Below, piece after piece: positions 8,588-18,427 of a stretch of DNA of 64,000 bases. A program made the position numbers and the translations under genes. Source of the DNA: Labilithrix sp. (GTDB lineage: Bacteria > Myxococcota_A > Polyangia > Polyangiales > Polyangiaceae); contig JAHBWD010000004.1 of assembly GCA_019637175.1 (NCBI GenBank), positions 62,001 through 126,000 on the forward strand, read 5' to 3'. How positions within the stretch are numbered: position 1 is the stretch's first letter; each line of letters begins with the position of its first letter. The notes beneath the pieces are model-generated. The model was given only the letters and a program-made list of their open reading frames with translations. It was not told where the DNA came from and did no database searches.

Positions 8588-9552
8588 CGCTCGGCCTCCG
8601 CGAGATCGTCGGCGAACATCGCCTCGAGCAGACGCCGTCGCGCGTTCCGTGTCGGGACGAGCCCGCTCGTCACGACCGGATCGTCGTCCGCCACGCGCAA
8701 GGCGTCGCCGACCAGACGAACGACGGCCGCGGCGCGCGCTTCGACCACGCGCCCGAGCGCGTCCGCGTCGAGGCGCGAGCGCGCGTACGTGTCGATCGCG
8801 AAGGCGAGCGCGGCGTGGCGCGCTTCGTCGCGCGCGATCGCGCGGTACGCGGCGCGCACCTCCGGAGCCGACGCGAAGTGCGCGGCGTGGGCGACGATCG
8901 CCGCGGACCAAAGCTCCTCGACGCAGCCGACGGCGGCGTTCTCGATCGCGAGCGATTCAATCGTCGGCCACCGCGACGGCGCCGGCGGCGCACGCGAGGC
9001 CTCGACGCCGCGCGCGCGCGCCAGCGCGCTCATCGTGGCGCGATGGCGTTCTTCGTCGTCGGCCGCGGCGCCGCAGCGGGCGACGAGCGACGCGGGCGCG
9101 CCGAACGCTTCCAGCACCGCCGCGAGCTCGATGAACGCGTGGACGCTCGACTCTTCGGCCTCCGCCGCCGCCGCGAAGAGACGACCGACCGCGTCTTCTC
9201 CCCGCGCGGGACCGCGGGCGACGTGGCCTGCTTGAGGGCGGCCGCTGCCCAAGCTCGGCGACGTCCGACACGTCTGGGTGACGTAGCGACACTCGACCGT
9301 CAGGCGGCCCGGTGACCGCGGATCCACGCGGGGAGGCTCGCAGCCGGTCACCTCCAGCGCCCGATCGTCGAGGAACGCGGCGCACGTCTCCTCGCAAGGC
9401 GCGCTCTTCCACTCCTCGCAGCGGCCGGCGGTGCAGCCGTGGGGGATTTCGACGCGCGACGTGGTCTCGCGCTCGGTGCAAGTGGTGCAGCCGGCGAGAC
9501 CGCTCGCCGCGAGGACGAGGGCGCCGAGCTCCGCGACATGAGGTTTAATCAT
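8575..9552 (-). CDS. Lipoprotein with ferritin-like di-iron domain
   Basis: The product is 325 residues. A signal with lipobox GLAGC is followed by a Cys-rich segment (residues 22-95) and then a helical domain from about 120. That domain has the di-iron ligand pattern E, ExxH, E, ExxH: AEESSVHAF, DDEERHRA, CVEELWSA and DEARHAALAF. The layout is that of ferritin-like/rubrerythrin-type proteins but anchored in the envelope. A role in iron handling or peroxide or oxygen reaction in the periplasm is inferred. It heads a two-gene operon with a small Cys-rich lipoprotein. There is no Shine-Dalgarno match. Instead a perfect palindrome lies 3 bases upstream of the ATG. Confidence 0.75.
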   Translation of the reverse strand: MIKPHVAELGALVLAASGLAGCTTCTERETTSRVEIPHGCTAGRCEEWKSAPCEETCAAFLDDRALEVTGCEPPRVDPRSPGRLTVECRYVTQTCRTSPSLGSGRPQAGHVARGPARGEDAVGRLFAAAAEAEESSVHAFIELAAVLEAFGAPASLVARCGAAADDEERHRATMSALARARGVEASRAPPAPSRWPTIESLAIENAAVGCVEELWSAAIVAHAAHFASAPEVRAAYRAIARDEARHAALAFAIDTYARSRLDADALGRVVEARAAAVVRLVGDALRVADDDPVVTSGLVPTRNARRRLLEAMFADDLAEAERCVA

Positions 9553-9554
9553 CT

Positions 9555-9569
9555 ATTGGTTCAACCAAT
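9555..9569. promoter_or_regulatory. Palindrome next to the ferritin-like lipoprotein start
   Basis: ATTGGTTCAACCAAT is a perfect inverted repeat with 7-base arms and one central base. It occupies the place where a ribosome-binding site would be expected for the leftward gene starting at 9552. It is strikingly AT-rich for this genome. It could be an operator for a TetR/MarR-sized dimer or a hairpin that masks the start. Which one cannot be told from sequence. Confidence 0.45.
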
Positions 9570-9737
9570 CTAGCGCGGACCTCCGCCCTGGCAAGCCTGC
9601 CGCCGGCGAAGCGTGGATGTGGGCGGCGGCCCCACTCTTCGATGTCAGAAGGTTGTGCTTCGATCGTCGATGGCCCTTGGAGGTGTGCGTGGGTCGACGC
9701 GCGGCGAACGGAGCGGAGCGTGGGTAACGCCGCGCGC

Positions 9738-10403
9738 ATGGCAGGGCGCGCCGCGGCCGGCGCATCTGCGCTCCGCGACGCGCGCGATCCCGCGGCGTGG
9801 CGCGCGGCGCGCGACATCCTCGCCGGCGCCCTCCGCGCCGAGGCGCTGCACGTGCTCGCCGCCAACGGCGTCCCCGCCCAGGCGCGCGACGATCTCGCCC
9901 AGGCGGTGACGGTCGCGGTCCTCGAGCGCATCGTGGACGGCGGGGTCGCCCACGGTCACGAAGACGGCTATGTCGCCGTCGCCGCGAAAAATCGAGCGCG
10001 CGACTGGCACCGCGAGCAGAGCGGCGTCTACGAGAAGTCGGAGCGGCTCGAGCAAGAGGGCCTCGCCGCGCCCGACCTCGATCCTCACGCGGCCCTCGAG
10101 CACGCCGAGAACGAACAGCGCCTGCGCGCGCTCGCCGAGCGCGTGGCGCGCCTCTTGGAGACCGCGCCGGCGCGCTATCGTGACGTCCTCGTCGCCGTGT
10201 ACATCGACGGCGTACCGATCGACACGCTCGTCGATCAGGAGCTCTTCGAAGTCTTTCCCCTCGACGTCTCCGACGACGCCGTCGCCGTGCGGCGACGCGC
10301 CCGCGCGCGCGTCGACAAGGTCCTCCAGCGTGCGCGCGACTGGATGCGCGCGCGGCTCTCCACCGACGACGACCCGACGCACGCACGCGGAGATCTGCGA
10401 TGA
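9738..10403 (+). CDS. Divergent ECF-like RNA polymerase sigma factor
   Basis: From the ATG at 9738 the product is 221 residues; an ATG at 9642 in the same frame would add 32 poorly conserved residues. Sigma region 2 is recognisable in DDLAQAVTVAVLERIVDGG and VAVAAKNRARDWHRE, which is where ECF factors melt the promoter. The C-terminal half starts like region 4 (ARYRDVLVAVYIDGVPIDTL). It then contains an insertion (VDQELFEVFPLDVSDDAV) before an Arg-rich recognition-helix-like segment RRRARARVDKVLQRARDW. It overlaps the next gene by four bases (ATGA). I call it a divergent ECF sigma factor; another helix-turn-helix protein is possible. Confidence 0.6.
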   Translation: MAGRAAAGASALRDARDPAAWRAARDILAGALRAEALHVLAANGVPAQARDDLAQAVTVAVLERIVDGGVAHGHEDGYVAVAAKNRARDWHREQSGVYEKSERLEQEGLAAPDLDPHAALEHAENEQRLRALAERVARLLETAPARYRDVLVAVYIDGVPIDTLVDQELFEVFPLDVSDDAVAVRRRARARVDKVLQRARDWMRARLSTDDDPTHARGDLR

Positions 10404-10915
10404 CGATGTCGATCATTTTCGCCAAGGCGCCGAGGGTCGATCCCGCAGAGCGCGCCGCCGTGCTCTCTCGACTGTGGCTCGACGTGAAGGCGGCGCGCCT
10501 CGCGATCGCGCGAGGGCGGCCGTCGGCGATCGAGCACACGGCGCGCGGGCTGCTCTCCGCGCTCGCCGGTGCGCGGGTCCGGGTCGAGCTCGCCTACGCC
10601 GCGGCCGCGTTCGCCGACGCGCTCGAAGAGCGCCCCGACGCCGAGGCGTGGGTGTCGTGCGCGGTGTCGGCGCGCGCCACGCTCGAGCACGCCGTGAAGA
10701 GCGGAGCGTCGGGCTTGACGGAAGAGCTCGCCGAGCTCGACGCGTCGTACGAAGACGCGCGCGACGCGGTCTTGCTCCTCGAGCCCGAAGACTACAAGGA
10801 GGCGCTGTGCGGGACGCCTCCGAGCGGAGGGGCTTGGTGGTGCGAGCGGGCGCGCGTCGACGCGAGCCTCAAGGAGATCGATCTCGAGCGGGCGCTCGGC
10901 TCGCTCGCGCGCTGA
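10400..10915 (+). CDS. Hypothetical protein coupled to ECF-like sigma factor
   Basis: The product is 171 residues. Its start overlaps the stop of the ECF-like sigma gene by four bases, a position often held by an anti-sigma factor. However, I see no transmembrane helix, no zinc-binding HxxxCxxC motif and no signal peptide. The protein is mainly helical and alanine-rich, with ELAELDASYEDARDAVLLLEPEDYKEALC in the middle and two cysteines and GGAWWCERARV near the end. A cytosolic regulator or an unrelated cotranscribed protein is possible. Its stop abuts the convergent gene at 10916. Confidence 0.6.
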   Translation: MTMSIIFAKAPRVDPAERAAVLSRLWLDVKAARLAIARGRPSAIEHTARGLLSALAGARVRVELAYAAAAFADALEERPDAEAWVSCAVSARATLEHAVKSGASGLTEELAELDASYEDARDAVLLLEPEDYKEALCGTPPSGGAWWCERARVDASLKEIDLERALGSLAR

Positions 10916-11599
10916 TCAAGCGAGCACGCGCGCGACGAGGTGCGCGACGCGGCCTCCGTAGAGGAGCACCTCGCCGCGGATCGATTCGCTCTGGATCGTG
11001 AAGCTCTCCCCGAGCGTCGCCGCGACCGGCGTCGCGCGCGCGAGGCGCGCCGCGGCGACCTCTTCGACCGCGACGCCGGCTCGAAAGCTCGCGGCGGCGC
11101 CGTCGAGACGATGGGCCGCGGGCTCGTCGACCCGAGACGCGAGGATCGAGCAGAGATCGTCGCGTCTCGGAAAGACCTCGATCCACACCGTGCCGTCGGA
11201 GGAGACCGCGGCGACGCCGTTCGCGCTCGCGGGAGCCTGGATGTCGAGGCTGCGCGCCTCCGCGATCCGACTCGCGACGCAGCGCTGCGCGCGTCGAGGC
11301 CGAAGGGGAACGTCGACGACGGCGAGCGCCGGCACGACGACGGACCGTTCGACGGCGCCGCCATCGACCGCAAAGTCGCGCGGGAGCAGCAGCGGTTGCT
11401 TTTCGCCGTTGAGCACGCGAGCGTGGCTCGAGCCGCCCTCGACGATCAGATCGGCGGTCACGATCGCGCTTCCCATGTCGCTCGCCGGCCCGACGCGCAG
11501 CCAGGCGACGACGCCGCCCGGCAAGTCGTCGTGTGCGACGATGTCCCAGGTCAGATCGTAGGTCTCGAGCGTGCGGTCGAGCTCGTGCGCGTAGCTCAT
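10916..11599 (-). CDS. Hypothetical protein, possibly ARPP-1-like
   Basis: The product is 227 residues, soluble, with no signal peptide. It is rich in beta strands. The segment HARVLNGEKQPLLLPRDF followed by VERSVVVPALAVVDVPL resembles the core of the ARPP-1 family: a residue pair after a short strand, then a proline-containing strand ending in VxVPV. This is a weak pattern resemblance only. No catalytic motif is visible. It lies tail to tail with the preceding rightward gene with no gap. Confidence 0.5.
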   Translation of the reverse strand: MSYAHELDRTLETYDLTWDIVAHDDLPGGVVAWLRVGPASDMGSAIVTADLIVEGGSSHARVLNGEKQPLLLPRDFAVDGGAVERSVVVPALAVVDVPLRPRRAQRCVASRIAEARSLDIQAPASANGVAAVSSDGTVWIEVFPRRDDLCSILASRVDEPAAHRLDGAAASFRAGVAVEEVAAARLARATPVAATLGESFTIQSESIRGEVLLYGGRVAHLVARVLA

Positions 11600-11691
11600 G
11601 AAGACGACGACGACGACGCTCCCTCGATCTGACGCCCGCGGGTGTCAGGTGTCAGAAGACCGCGCGTTGATCGTCGTGAAGGTCGCGCCTG

Positions 11692-11955
11692 ATGACCCCA
11701 CCTCCTCGATGCGAATCGGCGCTCGCGCGGGCCGCGCTCCTCTTGACCGCGCACGGCCGCGGGCGCGACGCGATCACGCTCGTCGAGCGCGCGCTTCGCG
11801 CCCGCAGCGATCCCGAGACGGTGATGCTCCTCGCGCTCCTCTTGCTCGGCACCGGTGACAGGCGCGACTGGCGCCGCGCGCACGTGCACCTGCGGCGGCT
11901 CCAGTGGCGAGCGCCCGCCCGCGAGCGCGCGACGCGACCGCCGCCGGGCGACTGA
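11692..11955 (+). CDS. Small TPR-like hypothetical protein
   Basis: The product is 87 residues. It forms two or three amphipathic helices (ALARAALLLTAHGRGRDAIT and PETVMLLALLLLGTGD) with the spacing of tetratricopeptide helices, then a basic C-terminus. There is no signal peptide. It ends two bases before the convergent rhomboid stop. Competing frames across the same bases read as low-complexity Arg/Ser sequence, which favours this frame. The gene is short and could still be spurious. Confidence 0.45.
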   Translation: MTPPPRCESALARAALLLTAHGRGRDAITLVERALRARSDPETVMLLALLLLGTGDRRDWRRAHVHLRRLQWRAPARERATRPPPGD

Positions 11956-11956
11956 G

Positions 11957-12850
11957 CTACCGCACGACGCGCAAGACGGCGCACGCCTCTTCGACGCCGC
12001 GAGCACATCCGCGCTCCGCGAGGCGCTCGCCGCGCGCGACGTCCTTGGGCCACACCACCTTCCCCTCCTCGTTCACGTGTCCGACGAGGAAGAGCTTCGC
12101 GTAGCCGGCGAGCCGCTCGGCGTCTTCACCGCGCGGCGTCCACCCCGGGCGCGCCGACGCGATCGCGAGGCCGGCGAAGGCCACGCCGAAGGCCGCCCAG
12201 CGCGCCGCGCGGCCCGAAGGCGCGGTGATGATCCACGTCGTGACGATGCCGACGAACATCCCGCCGAAGTGCGCGGCGTGGTTCATGTTCAGCGCGGTCA
12301 CGCCGATCGCCGTCCAGATGCCGATGTTGATCATGACCGATCGCGTCGCCGGATCGCGCCAGAACGCGGAGAGGTTTGGGAGCTGGCGGCGGCGGATCGC
12401 GAGCGTCGCGCCGACGATCCCGAACATCGCGCCCGACGCGCCCGCCGAGATGCTCCGCGTGAGCAGGACGCTCGCGCATCCACCGCCGAGGCCGCTCAGC
12501 AAGTAAACGAGCAGGAAGCGCTGCTTGCCGAGCACGCGCTCGACCGCGACGCACCAGCCGATCGACGCGTACGTGTTCCACAAGAGGTGGACCCAGCCGA
12601 CGTGGAGAAACATGTGCGATCCGAGTCGCCAGTAGTCGCCGAGCCAAACGTGCGTTCGCTCGACGCCGCCGACCTGGAGCAAGACGCCCGGCAACGTCGT
12701 GTCGCCGAAGCGCTCGCTCCAGAGGAAGGCGACGACGTTGATCGCCGCGAGGCCGAAGGTGACGGGCGCCGCCTTCGCCTTCTCGAGGAGGGACGGCTCC
12801 TCGCGCTCCTTCGGCGCGTCTTCTCTCGCGTCCTTCGCTCCGTCATCCAT
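11957..12850 (-). CDS. Rhomboid family intramembrane serine protease
   Basis: The ATG at 12850 gives 297 residues. After a charged cytosolic N-terminus (1-28) come about six membrane helices. The rhomboid landmarks are all present: HxxxN-type HVGWVHLLWNTY (N92), the catalytic serine in AGASGAMFG (S139) and the catalytic histidine in HAAHFGGMFVG (H194). A seventh helix follows near 215-235. The C-terminal 60 residues form a soluble tail with four cysteines (CARGVEEACAV). Rhomboids cleave single-pass membrane substrates within the bilayer. It is divergent from a MYXO-CTERM amidase gene 151 bases away. Longer upstream frames are rejected because they would run into that gene. Confidence 0.9.
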   Translation of the reverse strand: MDDGAKDAREDAPKEREEPSLLEKAKAAPVTFGLAAINVVAFLWSERFGDTTLPGVLLQVGGVERTHVWLGDYWRLGSHMFLHVGWVHLLWNTYASIGWCVAVERVLGKQRFLLVYLLSGLGGGCASVLLTRSISAGASGAMFGIVGATLAIRRRQLPNLSAFWRDPATRSVMINIGIWTAIGVTALNMNHAAHFGGMFVGIVTTWIITAPSGRAARWAAFGVAFAGLAIASARPGWTPRGEDAERLAGYAKLFLVGHVNEEGKVVWPKDVARGERLAERGCARGVEEACAVLRVVR

Positions 12851-13001
12851 GTCGCTCCGACTGTAGCACCGGGCGGCTGCGCACCTCATCGCACCTTCTC
12901 TTCGTCGAGGCATCCAGTAAGGCGGGCTCCCACCAATCGAACGCGCAGCGCGCGTGAGACCTCGAGCGTGAAGCGCCGGCTGGTAGCGTCTCCCGCCGCG
13001 A

Positions 13002-14561
13002 ATGAGCTCGAAGCGCCTCGCGATCCTCGCCGTCGGTGCAACCCTCGCCGCGTGCAGCAGCACGAACGACGACGTGCGTGCCCGCGTCGAGAGCACGAGC
13101 CCGCTGTCTCTCGCGTTCGCGCACGCCGCGGAGCGATCCGGCGTCCCGCGCGATCTCCTCGTCGCGATCGCGCGCGTCGAAGACGGCCTCGAGCTGCCCG
13201 CGCAGCGCCTCGATCTCGACGAGGACAACGAGGTCCCCGCCGCGGGCCCGCTCATGCTCCGCCGCGGCAAGCTCGACACCCTCGCGCGCGGCGCCGCGCT
13301 CGCGTCGGCGACCGAGCTCGAGCTGCGCAGGGACGCCGATCTCGCGCTCGACGCCGGCGCGCTCGTCCTCGCCGAGCTCGGCCGAGAGACCCACGCGCGC
13401 CCCGGCGATCTCGCGTCGTGGAAGAGCGCGGTCGAGGCGATGAGCGGCTACGCCGACGACGATCATCGCGAGGAGTACGCCCACCGCGTGTTCGCCACGC
13501 TCGCGCGCGGCGGTCGCTTCGCGGGGCGCGACGGCGAGACCGTCGTGCTCGCGCCGCACGATCTGCCGCCGACGCTCACGCTCGACCTCTCGTTCAAGCT
13601 CCACACGCTCGCGATGGCGCAGTACCCCGGCGCGCAGTGGATCCCGACGAGCTGCGCCGGCAAGTGCAACGTCGGGCGCAGCGGCGCGAAGGTCGAGTAC
13701 ATCGTCATCCACGACACCGAAGGCGGCTGGGACGCGAGCGTCGCGACGCTCCAGAACGATCCCGGCAAGAGCGTGCAGTACATCGTCGGCGTCGACGGCA
13801 AGATCGGCCAGTTCGTCGACGAGAACACGACCGCGTGGCACGCAGGAAACTCGCACTACAACCAGCGAAGCATCGGCATCGAGCACGTCGGCTACTCCAC
13901 CAAGCCGTTCGCCGAGGCCGAGTACGCCGCGAGCGCGAAGCTCGTCGCGCACCTGACGACCAAGTACGGCGTGCCCCGCGATCGCGCGCACATCATCGGT
14001 CACGATCAGATCCCGAACGGAAATCGGATCGCGCGCGCGAGCGCTCCGTGCGCCGACTCGCCGAAGAAGTGCCAGTCGAGCCTGAGCTACGGCGGCGCCT
14101 CGGGCCACACCGATCCCGGCATCTGGGAGTGGCCGACGTACATGGATCGCTTCGCCGGCGCGTCGAAGTGCAATGACGTGACGGCGCTGTGGAGCTGCTC
14201 GCACGACAAGAAGAAGGCGTTCCGCTGCGCGGCGAGCGGCAAGGTCGAGGTCGCGACGTGCGACGCGCCCGAGGCGTGTGAGGCCAAGGCCGCGGGCACC
14301 GACGACGTCTGTCACATGAGCCCCAAGCCGCAGGCGACTCCGCCGGCAGGGCCGACCGATCCGCCGGCCGCGCCTCGCCCGCCGCCCGAGACGACCGGCG
14401 CGACGCTGCCGTCGACGGATGAGCCGGCCGCAGGCAACGAAGACGACGAAGAGGCGGGCTGCGCCGTGAGCTCGCGACGAAGCCGCGCGCCGGCGGGCGC
14501 CGTCGTCGGGCTCCTCCTCGCGGCGGCCGCGATCGCGCGGCGGCGCGCGCGGCGCGCGTGA
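13002..14561 (+). CDS. N-acetylmuramoyl-L-alanine amidase with MYXO-CTERM tail
   Basis: The product is 519 residues. It has a lipoprotein-like signal (ATLAAC, C18) and an N-terminal helical region with a lytic-transglycosylase-like start (GVPRDLLVAIARVEDGLELP). The amidase_2/PGRP domain spans about 230-380. Zinc-ligand and catalytic candidates are H237 (VIHDTEGG), E294 (IGIEHVGY) and H369 (GHTDPG). A Cys-rich module at 385-430 and a Pro-rich linker follow. The tail has GC, a hydrophobic helix GAVVGLLLAAAAIA and RRRARRA, the pattern of MYXO-CTERM surface-anchoring signals. It should cut the amide bond between MurNAc and the stem peptide at or outside the cell surface. Having both a lipobox and a sorting tail is odd. 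Confidence 0.88.
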   Translation: MSSKRLAILAVGATLAACSSTNDDVRARVESTSPLSLAFAHAAERSGVPRDLLVAIARVEDGLELPAQRLDLDEDNEVPAAGPLMLRRGKLDTLARGAALASATELELRRDADLALDAGALVLAELGRETHARPGDLASWKSAVEAMSGYADDDHREEYAHRVFATLARGGRFAGRDGETVVLAPHDLPPTLTLDLSFKLHTLAMAQYPGAQWIPTSCAGKCNVGRSGAKVEYIVIHDTEGGWDASVATLQNDPGKSVQYIVGVDGKIGQFVDENTTAWHAGNSHYNQRSIGIEHVGYSTKPFAEAEYAASAKLVAHLTTKYGVPRDRAHIIGHDQIPNGNRIARASAPCADSPKKCQSSLSYGGASGHTDPGIWEWPTYMDRFAGASKCNDVTALWSCSHDKKKAFRCAASGKVEVATCDAPEACEAKAAGTDDVCHMSPKPQATPPAGPTDPPAAPRPPPETTGATLPSTDEPAAGNEDDEEAGCAVSSRRSRAPAGAVVGLLLAAAAIARRRARRA

Positions 14562-14623
14562 CCGCCGCTCCCCCTACGAATCCGTGGGGATGCGACGCGA
14601 CGCGTGTATCATCGAGGGTCTAG

Positions 14624-15932
<1,309 letters not shown>

Positions 15933-15958
<26 letters not shown>

Positions 15959-16892
15959 GCGGCGCGCGCTCGGCGTCGCGTTCGCGATCGTCGGGGGCGC
16001 GCTCGTCGGCTGTCGCGAAGGAGCGAGCGATTCACGCGACGCGAGCGCAGAGGGAGCGCCCAGCGTCACGACGACGCCGAGCACGCCGAACGCGTCGAGC
16101 ACCTCGAGCGCGCTCGCGCCTCCGTCGCACGCGATCGACGACGCCGCCAGCCCGCCGCCGTGCCGCGTGATGACCGCGGAGAACGGCCCGTCGCCCACCG
16201 CCGACGCGACGACGTGGCTCGACGTCCCCGCGAAGGGCTCGTTCACCGTGAAGATCCTCGAGTCCGGGCGCGAGCTCCGCTTCGAGGGCCCCGGCCGCGT
16301 GCGGCCGTGCGCCGACGACGTCACGCTCGTCGCCGACGGCGCGGCGATCGGGCTGCCCGGCGCCGGAGAGGCGCCGGGCTCGGAGCAGTGGATCGCGACG
16401 GCGTGCGGGGTCGTCCGTTGGGCGAGCGGCGTGCACCGGATGACCGGCGCTGGCGACGGATGTAAACTGCAATCTTCTCTCGGGACGGCCCACCTCTTCG
16501 TCGCCGACGACGTCGTCGTCGAGGACGCGCCCCTCGACGGGGGCGCCGCGCCGAGCGCCGAGGCGGGCGCGTCCCCCGCGGGCGCTTGGCGCCGGATCGA
16601 CGCCAAGCGCGCGCTCCGCCTCCGCTCGAAGCGCCCGCTCGACGACGTCGCCGCCGCCAAGACCGCGCTCGGCGCCTGCGAGAGGGCCGCCCAGGCCGTG
16701 CAGGCGCTGTCGGCGCAAATGAGCGCCGGCGACGCGAGCGCCCCGATCGGCGACCTGGCCTCCGGGAGCGTCGCCGCGCGCGGCGTGGCGCGCGCCGCGT
16801 GCGCCCTCGCCGCCGTCCGCGTCTCGCTCGCGGGCTCGCCGCCGGAGGAGCAAAAGCGCCTCGACGCGGCCAGCGCGCGCTGGCGTCGTTAG
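15933..16892 (+). CDS. Lipoprotein with FecR-like segment
   Basis: The product is 319 residues. Its ATG lies inside the end of the phosphatase gene (26-base overlap), so the two are coupled. The signal ends in ALVGC (about residue 27), followed by an unstructured Ser/Thr/Ala linker. The segment VPAKGSFTVKILESGRELRF followed by VTLVADGAAIGLPG has the short alternating strands of FecR-type beta domains. The rest is helical with scattered cysteines. Function unknown; it may be an envelope sensor related to the phosphatase. Confidence 0.7.
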
Positions 16893-16961
16893 CGCTCGTA
16901 CGCGAGCGCGCGCACCAACGATGGTGACTCGGCACGCGCATAGGTGTTACCTTGCGCTGAG

Positions 16962-18413
16962 ATGCGCGTGTCAGGGAGGCAGTCGCGTGTCGTGTCGGCC
17001 GCGGCGCTCATCGTCGCCGCTTGGACCTGTCCGCGCGCGGCGCGCGCCGACGAGCCCATCGCGGCCAAGGAGCCGCGGCTCTTGCGCGAGACCGGCGAGA
17101 ACACCACGGTCATCGACGCGTTCGACAAGGACGATCCGTTCGACGCGAACCTGCTCCTCACGTTCCGCCAGCAGTGGAAGAGCGCGAACATCCGCCGAGA
17201 GACGGCGCTGTCGCAGCCCGGGCTCTCGACCGGCGGGTTCGTCACGGCGAACGAGAACGTCGCCGCCTACAGCCAGAGCCTCAGCGTCCTCGAGATCGGC
17301 ACCGACATCGGCATCTTCCGCGATCTCGCCGCCTCGATCCGCCTGCCGATCATCCTCGCCGACTCGCGCGAGCTGACGGATCTCAACGGCTCGTCGCGCA
17401 ACCCCGAGCGCCTCCAGGATCCAGCGGGCGGTCAGCTCTTCAGCGTGCCCTTCAGGAGCCCGACGCGCAGCGGCGTCGACTGGTTCAGCCTCGGGCTGAA
17501 CTACGCGATCATGAACCAGCAGCGCGACGACACGAAGCCCACCTGGGTGGTGGGCATGGAGGCGCGCTTCGGCATCGGCACTCGCCTTCACGCGTGCAAC
17601 GACAACGCGCCGACCAAGTGCCTCGATCCGGCGAACCCGAACGGCCCCGGCCGCGAGCCCGGCATCTCGCGCGGGATGAACGCCTACGCGCTCCACACGA
17701 TCTTCGCGCGGCGCTTCGGGTACGTCGAGCCGTACCTGGGCTTCCGGATGCAGGTCGAGATCCCGCAGTCGAACAGCGACTTCGGCGCGACGAGCGACCT
17801 GCGCGGCACGCTCCTCAACCGGCCGCCGCTCGTCGGGACGATCACGCTCGGCACGGAGGTCTTCCCCTGGGAGAACCGTGAGGCGTTCCAGCGCGTCGCG
17901 CTCGACTTCAAGATGCGTGGCACCTACCACTCGCCCGGCCGCGACTACTCCGAGCTCTTCGACGCGCTCGGCTCGTCGCTCGCCAAGTCGCTCCGCGATC
18001 CCAACCCGAGCGCCTACCGCGCGGGGCCCGACGGGTTCACCAGCGTCGCCGATCCCAACTCGCCCAAGGTGTTCTTCACGGGCATCACCGATCAGCAAGC
18101 GTTCGCCTCGTTCGGCGGCTCCGCCGGCGTCACGTTCCAGATGGGCGAGTACGTCAAGTTCGGCGGCGGCTTCGGGCTCACGTTCGTCCAGAGCCACCTC
18201 ATCACCGCCGCCGACGCGTGCAACCCCGACTTCAGGGGCGATCCCGGCGCGACCGGTCCTTGTCGCGCAGGCGCGACGACGGCCGCGGGCGGCAGCGCGA
18301 CCGGCGTTCCGAACCCGAATCACCGCCAGGTGATCGATCTCCCCGGCCGCCGCTTCTCGGTAGACGACACGGTCCTCGTCGACTTCTGGCTCAATGGCAC
18401 CGTGATGTTCTGA
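16962..18413 (+). CDS. Outer-membrane beta-barrel-like protein
   Basis: The ATG at 16962 gives 483 residues with a Sec signal cleaved after ARA (about residue 29). A GTG 18 bases upstream would spoil the n-region. The mature protein alternates short amphipathic strands with Gly/Asn/Asp-rich loops: VLEIGTDIGIFRDLAASIRL, WVVGMEARFGIGTRL, RRFGYVEPYLGFRMQVEI and YVKFGGGFGLTFVQSH. It ends in a strand finishing with aromatic Phe (VDFWLNGTVMF), as expected for BAM-dependent barrels. Two Cys pairs lie in loops. The substrate is unknown. The next gene begins 15 bases downstream, suggesting an operon. Confidence 0.75.
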   Translation: MRVSGRQSRVVSAAALIVAAWTCPRAARADEPIAAKEPRLLRETGENTTVIDAFDKDDPFDANLLLTFRQQWKSANIRRETALSQPGLSTGGFVTANENVAAYSQSLSVLEIGTDIGIFRDLAASIRLPIILADSRELTDLNGSSRNPERLQDPAGGQLFSVPFRSPTRSGVDWFSLGLNYAIMNQQRDDTKPTWVVGMEARFGIGTRLHACNDNAPTKCLDPANPNGPGREPGISRGMNAYALHTIFARRFGYVEPYLGFRMQVEIPQSNSDFGATSDLRGTLLNRPPLVGTITLGTEVFPWENREAFQRVALDFKMRGTYHSPGRDYSELFDALGSSLAKSLRDPNPSAYRAGPDGFTSVADPNSPKVFFTGITDQQAFASFGGSAGVTFQMGEYVKFGGGFGLTFVQSHLITAADACNPDFRGDPGATGPCRAGATTAAGGSATGVPNPNHRQVIDLPGRRFSVDDTVLVDFWLNGTVMF

Positions 18414-18427
18414 TCGTGGAGCGCTCG

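Noticed and set aside
11600..11620. GACGAC run near 11605
   Set aside because: A short trinucleotide run in GC-rich DNA; no further structure.
12851..13279. Extended N-terminus of the rhomboid gene
   Set aside because: It would overlap the divergent amidase gene; the ATG at 12850 gives a normal rhomboid.
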